The position numbers and the translations under genes are program-made. Shown here piece after piece: positions 18,545 to 27,977 of a DNA stretch of 64,000 nucleotides (position 1 is the stretch's first letter; each line of letters starts with the position of its first letter). The DNA is from Actinomycetospora sp. NBRC 106375 (GTDB lineage: Bacteria; Actinomycetota; Actinomycetes; Mycobacteriales; Pseudonocardiaceae), in assembly GCF_030269665.1 (NCBI RefSeq), contig NZ_BSTS01000004.1:305908-369907 (forward strand), in the 5' to 3' direction. A model generated the notes under the pieces. That model had not been told where the DNA came from. It saw only the letters and a list, made by a program, of their open reading frames with translations, and did no database searches.

Positions 18545-19359
18545 GAGGCCGCGGGGACGGAGGTGAGCTCGGCGAGCCAGCCGTCGAGCACGGCATCGAA
18601 GCCCTCGATCTCCTCCATCGGGTAGTGCCCGACGCCGGCGAGCACGGTGCACCGGGCGCCGGGGATGCGCTCGGCCGCCCAGCGCACGCGGTCGACGTCG
18701 AGCCAGAGGTCGTCGTCGCCCACGACGAGGTGGGCCGGGCACGTGATCCGGGGCAGGGACTCCCGCAGGTCGTGGGCGGTCCAGCCCAGCAGGTCGGAGG
18801 TGGACACGGTCGGGTCCTCCCGGCGGTGCATCGTCGCGATCAGCTCGGCGCGCGCCGGCGGCACGCTGCGCCCGAGCACCGCCAGGGTGCCCAGGTGGGT
18901 GCGGTCGGTGCGAGCGGGCGCCGCGACGTCGGAGAGCTCGCGGCGCAGGCCCTTCGCCGACGGGCGGCCTCCGGTGTGGGCGTCGGCGGCCATGGCGACG
19001 ACACGGCTCAGCTCGTCCGACGCCCGCGCCGCGACGTCGAGGGCGATCTTGCCGCCGATCGAGCAGCCGACGACAGCGGGCGCCCGGAGCCCGAGGGTCC
19101 GGATCAGCTCCAGGCACCACGCGGCGTACTCGCCGAGGTCCTGCACGGGCCCGCCGGGCGCCGGCTCGGACCGTCCGTGCCCGGGCAGGTCGGGGACGAC
19201 GACGCGGTACCCGCGCGCGGCCAGCGCCGGCGCGACGTGGCGCCACTGCACGCCGCTCTGGCCCGCGGTGTGCAGGCAGAGCACGGGCGGTGCGGTGTCG
19301 TCGCCGTGCTGCTCGACGAAGGCGAGGCTGCCGCGCAGTGTCAGGTAGTCGGCACGCAT
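18541..19359 (-). CDS. Alpha/beta-fold hydrolase
   Basis: Protein of 272 residues. The nucleophile elbow is GCSIGG (about residues 107-112). The oxyanion region is LCLHTAG, with the acid in VVGDDDLW and the catalytic histidine in GVGHYPMEEIEG. It resembles 3-oxoadipate enol-lactonase-like and meta-cleavage-product hydrolases of aromatic pathways. The ATG overlaps the stop of the upstream MaoC-SCP2 gene by one nt (TGATG), and its own stop overlaps the ligase start. It is therefore co-translated within the operon. Confidence 0.88.
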   Translation of the reverse strand: MRADYLTLRGSLAFVEQHGDDTAPPVLCLHTAGQSGVQWRHVAPALAARGYRVVVPDLPGHGRSEPAPGGPVQDLGEYAAWCLELIRTLGLRAPAVVGCSIGGKIALDVAARASDELSRVVAMAADAHTGGRPSAKGLRRELSDVAAPARTDRTHLGTLAVLGRSVPPARAELIATMHRREDPTVSTSDLLGWTAHDLRESLPRITCPAHLVVGDDDLWLDVDRVRWAAERIPGARCTVLAGVGHYPMEEIEGFDAVLDGWLAELTSVPAAS

Positions 19360-20195
19360 CAGGCGATCTCCCGGGCGGCGTCGGCGAGGCGGTGGAGCGC
19401 ACCGGTCAGGCGCAGGTACTCGTAGCCGTCGCCGGTCACCGTGAACCGGCCGGCCATCGCGAGGCGCATGAACGGGTTGTCGGCGCTCTCGACCAGCTCC
19501 AGCCAGGTCAGCGGGTCGGCACCGAGGACGAACGTCGCGCCGCGCGGGGTCCGGGCGACGGTCTCGAGCACCCGCCCGCGGTAGATCCGGAGGGCGACCT
19601 CGTCGTCGCCGCTGCGCAGCGCGACCGTGCCGTCCCAGGTGGCGAGGTCCTCCGTGAACCCGTGGTCGAGCCGCGCGACCAGCGCCTCGGCCCAGGGCAC
19701 GGTGCCGAACGCCCGCCCGGGCGGATCGCCGCCGGTGGTCCGCGCCGCGATCAGTGCGCTCGTGGTGCCCTCCTGGACGGTCTCGCCGCCGTCGTCGCGC
19801 AGCCGGAGGTGCCGGGTGACGACGCCGCGGTCGCCGCGCGAGGTCCGCCGGCAGCGCACGATCGTGACGTCGAGGAACAGGACGTCGCCGACGCGGACCG
19901 GGCGGCGGTAGGCCCAGTGGGTGTCGAGGAGCCCGAGCACCGCGTCGCCGTGGATGCCCAGGCCCTGCAGCAGGCCCATCGCGATCGCGACGCCGAACGG
20001 ACCCTGGAGGATCGCGTCCGGCCCGGCGTGCAGCGGGTGGTCGTCGCCGGACAGGCGGGTGAACGCCGCGAGGTCGTCGGCCGTGACGGCGCGCGGGCCG
20101 GCGGTCCACCGCTCGCCGACGGCGAAGTCCTCGAAGGAGCGACCCGTCGTGGTGCCCGGGGGCGCAGAGCCCGTCCGCTCGCCGAGATCGGTCAC
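19359..20195 (-). CDS. MaoC-like dehydratase fused to an SCP2-like domain
   Basis: Protein of 278 residues and first gene of the operon. GTG 20195 is chosen over an upstream ATG because GAAGGAG lies 6 nt before it. Residues ~15-160 form a hot-dog MaoC-type region (FAVGERW, LSGDDHPLH, then THWAYRRPVRVGD), the fold of enoyl-CoA hydratases; SGDDHPLH is the catalytic-type Asp/His motif. Residues ~185-278 resemble an SCP2 sterol/acyl-binding domain (TWDGTVALRSGD, LGADPLTWLELV, NPFMRLAMAGRFTVTGD). The fusion suggests hydration of a hydrophobic acyl-CoA held by the SCP2 part. The SCP2 call is less certain than the MaoC call. Confidence 0.82.
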   Translation of the reverse strand: MTDLGERTGSAPPGTTTGRSFEDFAVGERWTAGPRAVTADDLAAFTRLSGDDHPLHAGPDAILQGPFGVAIAMGLLQGLGIHGDAVLGLLDTHWAYRRPVRVGDVLFLDVTIVRCRRTSRGDRGVVTRHLRLRDDGGETVQEGTTSALIAARTTGGDPPGRAFGTVPWAEALVARLDHGFTEDLATWDGTVALRSGDDEVALRIYRGRVLETVARTPRGATFVLGADPLTWLELVESADNPFMRLAMAGRFTVTGDGYEYLRLTGALHRLADAAREIA

Positions 20196-20218
20196 GCCGG
20201 CTCCTTCGCCTCGATCGA

Positions 20219-20234
20219 ACGAACGACTGTTCGT
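20219..20234. promoter_or_regulatory. Putative TetR operator upstream of the MaoC-SCP2 operon
   Basis: The inverted repeat ACGAAC-GACT-GTTCGT lies between the divergent operon (start 20195) and the TetR gene (start 20303). The same half-sites occur as an 18-bp perfect palindrome at 20964-20981. The pairing of sites at both targets suggests one regulator binds both. Confidence 0.7.
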
Positions 20235-20302
20235 GTCGCAATCCATCACTCGGCCCGCCGCGCCGTCAAGCGGCGGCGGGACACGTCTCTACAGTGGCGG
20301 AC

Positions 20303-20923
20303 GTGAACGCCCGTTCGACCACCTCGCTCGTCGGCGACACCGGCCGCGGCAACGAGGCGGCGATCCTCAACGCGGCGCTCGCCGCGTTCGGCGCGAAGGG
20401 CTTCCACGGCGCCTCGATGCGCGACATCGCCCAGGGCGCGGGCACCAGCCTGTCGAACCTCTACAACTACTTCCCGTCGAAGTCCCGGCTCTTGGCCGAG
20501 GTGCTGCGCCACGCGAACGCGGAGCTGGTCACGCGCATCCACGTCGCGCTCGACGAGGCCGGCGACGACGCCGCGCCGCGCATGCGGGAGGCGGTGCGCG
20601 CCTACGTGCGCTTCGTCGTCGACCACCAGCTCGCGATGGTGGTGTCGACCAACGAGGTGCGCTACCTCGAGGGTGACGACCGCGAGCGCCTGGTCGCCGA
20701 CCGCGACGCCACGCAGGCCGTCTTCGAGGACATCGTCGCCCAGGGCGTCGCGTCCGGGGAGTTCCGCACGCCGCACCCCGCCGACGCCGCGCGCACCATC
20801 CTCTCCGGGCTCGCCGGCGTCGCCGCCTGGTACCGGGCCGACGGCCGCCTGGGCCGCGGCCAGCTCGCCGAGCAGCAGGCGCGGTACGCGCTGGCGCTGC
20901 TCGAGAGCCCGCTCGCGCGCTGA
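20303..20923 (+). CDS. TetR-family transcriptional regulator
   Basis: Protein of 206 residues. The N-terminal helix-turn-helix is typical (AALAAFGAKGFHGASMRDIA, then GTSLSNLYNYFPSKSRLLAE). The C-terminal half is a helical ligand-binding domain of the FadR/KstR2-like size. The start is placed at GTG 20303 because a TACAGT -10 box (20290-20295) lies exactly 7 nt upstream, which fits leaderless initiation; GTG 20294 would lie inside that box. It is divergent from the five-gene operon and followed by a second transporter. Palindromes with the half-site ACGAAC occur upstream of both targets. Confidence 0.88.
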   Translation: MNARSTTSLVGDTGRGNEAAILNAALAAFGAKGFHGASMRDIAQGAGTSLSNLYNYFPSKSRLLAEVLRHANAELVTRIHVALDEAGDDAAPRMREAVRAYVRFVVDHQLAMVVSTNEVRYLEGDDRERLVADRDATQAVFEDIVAQGVASGEFRTPHPADAARTILSGLAGVAAWYRADGRLGRGQLAEQQARYALALLESPLAR

Positions 20924-20963
20924 AGCCGCTCTCCTTGCCGTGGGCGGCTCCGTCCTTCTACGG

Positions 20964-20981
20964 TACGAACGATCGTTCGTA
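20964..20981. promoter_or_regulatory. Perfect 18-bp palindromic operator upstream of the second MHS transporter
   Basis: TACGAACGATCGTTCGTA is a perfect palindrome 37 nt upstream of the GTG of the transporter gene. It shares the ACGAAC/GTTCGT half-sites with 20219-20234. It is probably the binding site of the TetR protein encoded at 20303-20923. Confidence 0.8.
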
Positions 20982-21018
20982 TCGACCTCGCGACGACGCG
21001 ACCAGAGGGGCAACCGCC

Positions 21019-22395
21019 GTGGACACCCAGACCCATCCCGACACCGGGAGCCCGCGCATGGGCCGGCTCGCGACCGCGGCCGTCTTCGCGACGACGCTCG
21101 AGTGGTTCGACTTCCTCATCTACGCGACCGCGGCCGCGCTGGTGCTCGGACCGCAGTTCTTCCCGTCGTCGAACCCCGTGGCGGGGACGCTCGCGTCGTT
21201 CGCGACCTTCGCGGTCGGCTTCGTCGCCCGGCCCCTCGGCGGGATCATCGCCGGCCACGCCGGCGACCGGTACGGCCGCAAGCCCCCGCTCGTCGTCGCG
21301 ATGCTGGTCATGGGCCTCGCGACGTTCTCGATCGGCGTGCTGCCCGGCTACGCGAGCATCGGCATCTGGGCGCCGGTGCTGCTCGTCGTCGCCCGTCTCG
21401 TGCAGGGTCTCGGGGTCGGCGCGCAGTGGGGCGGGGCGGCGCTGCTGCTCACCGAGCACGCGCCGGTCGAGCGTCGCGGGTTCTACGGCAGCCTCGTGCA
21501 GACCGGCGCCGTCCTCGGCGCGGTCGCCGGCAACCTGTTCTTCCTGATCCTCACCGCGACCCTGTCCGACGAGCAGTTCACGAGCTGGGGCTGGCGGGTG
21601 CCGTTCCTGTCCGGCCTGGTGCTCGTGCTGATCGGGCTCTACGTGCAGATGCGGATCGAGGACACCCCGGTGTTCAAGGCGCTGTCGGCGAGCTCGGCCG
21701 CCGCCCGGCGCGACGCGGGCCTGAGCAAGGCCCCGCTGCTCCAGGCCGTCCGCCGGTACTGGAAGGAGATCCTCCAGGCGACCGGCGCGTTCTTCGTCGT
21801 CAACGCGACCTTCTACATCCTCATCTCCGGCGTCCTGGACTACGCGACCAAGACCGTCGGGATGTCGCGGACCTCGATCCTGCTCTGCGTCATGGGCGCG
21901 GGACTCACCCAGGTGATCACGATGCCGTTCTTCGGCGCGCTCACCGACCGGATGGGCTCGCGCAAGAAGCTCTACCTCATGGGCACCGTCGCCATGGCGA
22001 TCTGGGCGTTCCCGCTGTTCTGGCTGATCGACTCGGGCTCGGTCCCGCTCGTCTTCCTCGCCCTGCTCGTCGGCTTCACGATCCACGCGACGATGTACGG
22101 GCCGCAGGCGACGCTGTACTCCGAGATGTTCCCGGCCGACGTCCGCTACTCCGGCGCCTCGCTGGGCTACCAGTTCGCCTCGGTCTTCGCGGGCGGCCTC
22201 GCCCCGTTCGTCATGACCGCGCTGCTCGCCGCGACCGGCGCGTCCTGGTCGGTCTCGCTCTACATCATCGGCACGGCGGCCCTGACCTTCGTCGCCGTGA
22301 TCACGATCCACGAGCGCTTCCGCCGGGACCTCTACGAGACCTCCGACGGCGTCGACGCCGGCACCCCCGCCCCGGCGTCCACCACCGCCGGCTGA
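21019..22395 (+). CDS. MFS transporter, metabolite:H+ symporter (MHS) type
   Basis: Protein of 458 residues, the second MHS transporter of this locus. It shows the subfamily signature TTLEWFDFLIYATAAALVLG, the loop RPLGGIIAGHAGDRYGRKPP and the mid-protein loop GALTDRMGSRKKL. About 12 membrane segments are present and the C-terminus is short and hydrophilic. The GTG at 21019 is preceded by AGAGGGG; the open frame extends further upstream across the operator, so the operator is not coding. An R1 repeat follows the stop by 10 nt. It probably imports the substrate or inducer of the neighbouring catabolic operon (inference). Confidence 0.9.
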   Translation: MDTQTHPDTGSPRMGRLATAAVFATTLEWFDFLIYATAAALVLGPQFFPSSNPVAGTLASFATFAVGFVARPLGGIIAGHAGDRYGRKPPLVVAMLVMGLATFSIGVLPGYASIGIWAPVLLVVARLVQGLGVGAQWGGAALLLTEHAPVERRGFYGSLVQTGAVLGAVAGNLFFLILTATLSDEQFTSWGWRVPFLSGLVLVLIGLYVQMRIEDTPVFKALSASSAAARRDAGLSKAPLLQAVRRYWKEILQATGAFFVVNATFYILISGVLDYATKTVGMSRTSILLCVMGAGLTQVITMPFFGALTDRMGSRKKLYLMGTVAMAIWAFPLFWLIDSGSVPLVFLALLVGFTIHATMYGPQATLYSEMFPADVRYSGASLGYQFASVFAGGLAPFVMTALLAATGASWSVSLYIIGTAALTFVAVITIHERFRRDLYETSDGVDAGTPAPASTTAG

Positions 22396-22405
22396 GGCTC
22401 GGGGA

Positions 22406-22491
22406 TTGTTGCAGCGAACGCCCTATCGGCGTGCTCCATGGGACGTTCGCTGCTTCTATGCGCACGAACTCCCCGTGGATCTTTCGGGGCA
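22406..22491 (+). repeat. R1 dispersed 3'-end repeat, copy 3 (enlarged loop)
   Basis: Begins 10 nt after the transporter stop, in the same orientation. The stem GCAGCGAACG/CGTTCGCTGC is kept, but the loop is 23 nt instead of 5. The tail CTTCTATGCGCACGAACTCC then CCGTGGATC is recognisable. Confidence 0.8.
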
Positions 22492-22506
22492 CCGGGTCGG
22501 CTGGGG

Positions 22507-22555
22507 AGCGAGGGGCGCCTTCGCTGCGTGGGATCCAGCGAAGGCGCCCCTCGCT
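22507..22555. terminator. Perfect 20-bp stem hairpin
   Basis: Arms 22507-22526 and 22536-22555 are perfectly complementary (AGCGAGGGGCGCCTTCGCTG and its complement) around a 9-nt loop. No T-run follows. It lies between convergent genes (transporter and groEL) and is a likely bidirectional terminator or RNA-stabilising hairpin. Confidence 0.7.
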
Positions 22556-22596
22556 GCGTCGGGGTGTCGGGGTGTCGGGGGCGGCGTGGACCCGCC

Positions 22597-22668
22597 GACG
22601 GAGATCACGAGCGCGTCATGCACCTCGACGGCGCGCCGCCGGTGCACCAGGTGCCCGTGATCTCCGTC
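22597..22668. repeat. R3 palindromic repeat, copy 3
   Basis: Left arm GACGGAGATCACGAGCGCGT then CATGCACC, and right arm GGTGCACCAGGTGCCCGTGA then TCTCCGTC, form a long imperfect hairpin around a ~16-nt loop. It matches the R3 arms at 12526-12693. Confidence 0.75.
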
Positions 22669-22695
22669 CGGAACGCCCAGGCGGGCCCGCGAACG

Positions 22696-22733
22696 ACGAA
22701 GGGCCGCACCCCCGAGGAGATGCGGCCCTTCGT
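22696..22733 (-). terminator. groEL terminator hairpin
   Basis: A 13-bp perfect stem (ACGAAGGGCCGCA / TGCGGCCCTTCGT) with a 12-nt loop lies 15 nt downstream of the groEL stop. No T-run is present, as is common in high-GC actinobacteria. Confidence 0.75.
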
Positions 22734-22748
22734 TGCGCTAGCGGTGGA

Positions 22749-24536
<1,788 letters not shown>

Positions 24537-24561
24537 CGAACCCCCTCCGGGGTGTCGGCCC

Positions 24562-26151
24562 TCAGCCCAGCAGCACCACGAGCAGGATGATCAGCACCAC
24601 GACGGCCACCCCGGCGATGATCAGGATCGCCCGTGCGGAGAGGCCGCCGGCGTTGCGCTCGAAGGAGCCGTCGCGGTCCGGCGGCAGCGGGTCGCGCAGG
24701 CGCATGGGCGGCGCGACCGACGAGCGCGTGAGCGGTCCCGGCGGCGGGCCGGCCGGGGGTCCGGTCGCCGGGCCGGGTGCCGGGAACGGCCCCGACGGCG
24801 TGGGGAACGGCCCGGACGGCATCACCGTGGGCGCGGGGAACGGGCCCGAGGGCGACGGGCCGGGGGGAGGACCGGGTGGCGGAACAGGCGAACCGGGTCG
24901 CCGGGCACCGGCCGGCCCGGACGTCTCCTCGGCGCGTTCCTCCGCGGTGGGCGCGGCGGCGGAGGGCGGATCGGCGTGCTGCGCCGACCGTCCGCGCGGA
25001 TCGGCCGGCGGGACCCCACCGGCCGGCGTCACGGGGCCGACAGGCGGCACCGGGGCGCTCGGTGATGCCCCGCTCACCAGGGACACGGGCGCCACCGGAC
25101 CGACGCCCGGCGCCTGAGCAGCCGGGGACACAGGCGGCACAGGCGGCACAGGCGGCACAGGTGGCACCGAGCGTCGCGGCGGCCCCGGCGCCCGACCCAC
25201 CGACCAGCCGGGCCGGCCGGGCCGTCCGCTCCCCCCGGACCCCGGCGCCGCGAACGGCCCCGAGGGCGTGCCCGTCGCCGGACCCGGGCCGACGAGGGGC
25301 GCGAGGGCCGGGCCGGTGAGCGCGCCGCGGGCGGCCTCGACGACCGCGCTCGCGGACTCGTGGCGGCGCGGCCGGTCCGGGTCCATCCCGCGGTGGACGA
25401 CGTCGTCGATGCGCTGGTCGAGCCCGGCGAGGTCGGCGACCGACGGGACCTCGCCGGCCAGGTGGCCGTCGATGACCTCGGTGACCGACCCCAGGTAGGG
25501 CGCCCGGCCCGTCAGGCACGTGAAGAGGACGCAGGTCAGGGAGTAGACGTCGGTGCGGGCGTCGACGGGCTCGCCGCGCAGGTGCTCGGGGGCGGCGTAG
25601 GTGGGCGAGCCGAGGAAGTCGCCGCCGGAGGTGCGGTGACCGGTCGCGCCGCGGCGGGTGAGGCCGAAGTCGGCGAGGTAGACGTGCTCGCCCGCCGACT
25701 CCCGCGTCGTCACCAGCACGTTGGCCGGCTTGACGTCGAGGTGCACCAGACCCCGCGCGTGCACCGCGTCCAGCGCGTCGGCGACCTGGCCGAGCAGCCG
25801 CAGCGTGCGCGCCACCGTCAGCGGCCGGCCGTCGATGACGCTCGCGAGGTCCGGCCCCTCGACGTGCCGCATGGCGATGTAGAGGTGGCCGTCGGTCTCG
25901 TCGAAGTCGTAGAGCGGGACGACGTGGGAGTGGTCGACCGCAGAGGTGTTGCGGGCCTCGTCGACGAAGCGCTCGCGGAACTCGCGGTCGGCGGCCAACG
26001 CCTCGTCGATGACCTTCAGCGCGACGCGTCGGCCGAGCCGGGTGTCCGTGGCGCGGTAGAGGACGCTCATGCCGCCGCGACCGATGACCCCGTCGACGCG
26101 GAAGTGACCGAGCCGCTGCCCGGTCAGGTCCTGCGCGCTCCGGTCACCCAC
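24562..26151 (-). CDS. Eukaryotic-type Ser/Thr protein kinase with proline-rich linker and C-terminal membrane anchor
   Basis: Protein of 529 residues. The kinase domain spans ~12-275: Gly-loop GRGGMSVLYRA, ATP-binding lysine in VALKVID, catalytic loop HLDVKPANVL (HLD instead of HRD), metal-binding DFG in LADFGLTRRG, APE in YAAPEHL. A ~220-residue Pro/Gly-rich linker includes PPVPPVPPVPP encoded by 9-bp tandem repeats. The last ~20 residues are one hydrophobic helix (AILIIAGVAVVVLIILLVVL). There is no extracellular sensor domain, so it is effectively tail-anchored, unlike PknB. GTG 26151 follows no strong ribosome-binding site. It is divergent from moeA. Confidence 0.93.
   Translation of the reverse strand: MGDRSAQDLTGQRLGHFRVDGVIGRGGMSVLYRATDTRLGRRVALKVIDEALAADREFRERFVDEARNTSAVDHSHVVPLYDFDETDGHLYIAMRHVEGPDLASVIDGRPLTVARTLRLLGQVADALDAVHARGLVHLDVKPANVLVTTRESAGEHVYLADFGLTRRGATGHRTSGGDFLGSPTYAAPEHLRGEPVDARTDVYSLTCVLFTCLTGRAPYLGSVTEVIDGHLAGEVPSVADLAGLDQRIDDVVHRGMDPDRPRRHESASAVVEAARGALTGPALAPLVGPGPATGTPSGPFAAPGSGGSGRPGRPGWSVGRAPGPPRRSVPPVPPVPPVPPVSPAAQAPGVGPVAPVSLVSGASPSAPVPPVGPVTPAGGVPPADPRGRSAQHADPPSAAAPTAEERAEETSGPAGARRPGSPVPPPGPPPGPSPSGPFPAPTVMPSGPFPTPSGPFPAPGPATGPPAGPPPGPLTRSSVAPPMRLRDPLPPDRDGSFERNAGGLSARAILIIAGVAVVVLIILLVVLLG
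25131..25166. repeat. 9-bp tandem repeat encoding (PPV)4 in the kinase linker
   Basis: Four units of CAGGCGGCA (last unit CAGGTGGCA) encode the PPVPPVPPVPP segment of the kinase linker. It is an in-frame minisatellite similar in unit length to those of cvnA. Confidence 0.85.
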
Positions 26152-26325
26152 GCGGGAACCCTAACGCCGCACGTCACCGTGATCGGGACGGAACGCGGCG
26201 ACCCGGACGAGATCGCCGGCCGGGTGACGAACGACCTCACAGGTGACGGCATCGGTCACCGGGACGGCGATCGAGGGGCACGGCCGGTTCGCGGGCACCG
26301 GCGGTCGGGCGGCACGATGCCCGCC

Positions 26326-27618
26326 GTGACGGGACACGGGCACGACGGGGCGCAGGATCACGGGCAGGGCCACCACGGGCACGACCACGGCGACCCGTCG
26401 GCGATGCGGCCGGTCGCCGAGCACGCCGCGGCGGTCGCCGCCCTGCTCGCCCCGATGCCCGCCGAGACCGTCCCCCTCGCCGCGGCGCGGGGGCGGGTGC
26501 TCGCCGACGACCTCGTCTCGCCGCACGCGCTGCCGCCGTTCGCCAACTCCGCGATGGACGGGTACGCCGTGCGCAGCGCCGACCTCGCCGGCGCCCCCGC
26601 CGAGCTCCCGGTCGCCGCGGACATCCCGGCCGGGCGCACCGACGGGCCGCCGCTGGCACCGGGCACCGCGCACCGGATCATGACCGGCGCGGCCATGCCG
26701 GACGGCGCCGACGCGGTGGTGCAGGTCGAGTGGACCGACGCCGGCACCGAGCAGGTGCGCGTCGACCGGGCCGTCGGCGCCGGCCAGAACGTGCGCGGCG
26801 CGGGCGAGGACGTCACACCCGGGCAGGTCGTGCTGACGGCGGGCACGCTCCTCGGCCCCGCCCAGATCGGGCTGGCCGCCGCGGTCGGGGCCGGCACGCT
26901 CGCCGTGCGCCGCCGCCCGCGGGTGCTCGTGCTCTCCACCGGCTCGGAGCTGGTGGCACCGGGCGAGCCCCTGCGCCACGGCCAGATCCACGAGTCGAAC
27001 GGGCCGATGCTCACGGCGGCGGTCGACGACGCGGGCGCGCGCGGCGAGCTGCTGCGCTTCGTCCCCGACGACGTCGAGCAGTTCACCCGCACCCTCGACG
27101 AGGCCCTGGCGGCCCGGTCCGACGACCCGGTCGACCTCGTCCTGACCTCCGGTGGCGTCAGCGCCGGGGCGTACGAGGTCGTGAAGGACGCCTTCTCGGG
27201 GCGCGGCGTCACCTTCAGCAAGGTCGCGATGCAGCCGGGGATGCCCCAGGGCGTCGGGCACCACCGCGGCCCGGCGGGCGACGTCGCCGTCGTGACCCTG
27301 CCCGGCAACCCGGTGAGCTCGCTCGTGTCGTTCGAGGTGTTCGTACGTCCCGTCCTGCGCCGGGTGCTCGGGCATCCGCAGCCGGAGCGCCCGCGGGTCC
27401 GGGCCCGCGTCGCCGAGGCGCTGACGTCCCCGGCCGGGCGCCGGCAGTTCCGGCGCGGCCGGATCGACGCGGTCGCGGGGACGGTGGCGCCGGTCGGCGC
27501 GGCCGGGTCGCACCTGCTCGCCGCGCTCGCCCACGCCGACTGCCTGTTCGTCGTCGACGAGGACGTGACCCGGGTCGAGGCCGGGGAGTCCGTCGAGGTC
27601 TGGCTCCTGGACGGGTGA
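26326..27618 (+). CDS. moeA: Molybdopterin molybdenumtransferase MoeA
   Basis: Protein of about 430 residues. MoeA inserts molybdate into adenylated molybdopterin, the last step of molybdenum cofactor synthesis. Typical motifs are PPFANSAMDGYAVR (about residues 70-83), RIMTGAAMPDGADAVVQVE, LSTGSELV, the active-site loop LTSGGVSAGAYEVVKD and MQPGMPQGVG, and LPGNPVSSLVSF. The N-terminus carries a His-rich stretch (GHGHDGAQDHGQGHHGHDHG) not found in classic MoeA. Start is uncertain: GTG 26326 lies 7 nt after CACGAT and could be leaderless; ATG 26317 and ATG 26404 are alternatives. The gene corresponds to moeA2 beside psd and pssA in mycobacteria. Confidence 0.92.
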   Translation: MTGHGHDGAQDHGQGHHGHDHGDPSAMRPVAEHAAAVAALLAPMPAETVPLAAARGRVLADDLVSPHALPPFANSAMDGYAVRSADLAGAPAELPVAADIPAGRTDGPPLAPGTAHRIMTGAAMPDGADAVVQVEWTDAGTEQVRVDRAVGAGQNVRGAGEDVTPGQVVLTAGTLLGPAQIGLAAAVGAGTLAVRRRPRVLVLSTGSELVAPGEPLRHGQIHESNGPMLTAAVDDAGARGELLRFVPDDVEQFTRTLDEALAARSDDPVDLVLTSGGVSAGAYEVVKDAFSGRGVTFSKVAMQPGMPQGVGHHRGPAGDVAVVTLPGNPVSSLVSFEVFVRPVLRRVLGHPQPERPRVRARVAEALTSPAGRRQFRRGRIDAVAGTVAPVGAAGSHLLAALAHADCLFVVDEDVTRVEAGESVEVWLLDG

Positions 27619-27623
27619 TGGTC

Positions 27624-27645
27624 GAGGGGCTCGATGGAGCCCCTC
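27624..27645 (+). terminator. moeA terminator hairpin
   Basis: GAGGGGCTC-GATG-GAGCCCCTC, a 9-bp perfect stem with a 4-nt loop, starts 5 nt after the moeA stop. It separates moeA from the psd operon. Confidence 0.75.
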
Positions 27646-27977
27646 ACGGCCCGATCGAGGCCTCCGTGTCCGTCCTGTCGAGCGGCCACGTTGCGCCGTT
27701 GGGGCGACCCGGGCTTCCGCCGTCGCGCGACATCGGGCACCATGTGTGACAGGTGTCATGGGGCGACGCAACGCGCCCGCAGAGCACCTCCCCGGGTGGG
27801 CCTCTCACAGGACCAACCGCTTGTCGCTGGGGAGCGGACGAGCGGTTCCCGGCCGGGGTCGCCGACTCGGGGGTTGGCGGCCCCGGCCCCATCCCGGTCC
27901 TTCCCACCTCGTCGCCCACACGGTCCGGCCGATAGGTTGCCCGCGCGCGCCGTCGAGAAGAGGGAACCGCACCGACG
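27646..27977 (+). promoter_or_regulatory. Promoter region of the psd-pssA-AAA operon
   Basis: About 330 bp without a gene. The palindrome TGACAGGTGTCA (27747-27758) could be an operator and resembles the TGACA/TGTCA arms at 33397-33418. A likely -10 box, TAGGTT, lies at 27933-27938, giving a ~33-nt leader with the purine-rich GAGAAGAGGG ahead of the psd ATG. Confidence 0.45.

Noticed and set aside
27747..27758. TGACAGGTGTCA palindrome as a shared operator with 33397-33418
   Set aside because: Arms are similar, but spacing differs (2 versus 4 bp) and the flanks do not match. Kept only as a possible local operator.
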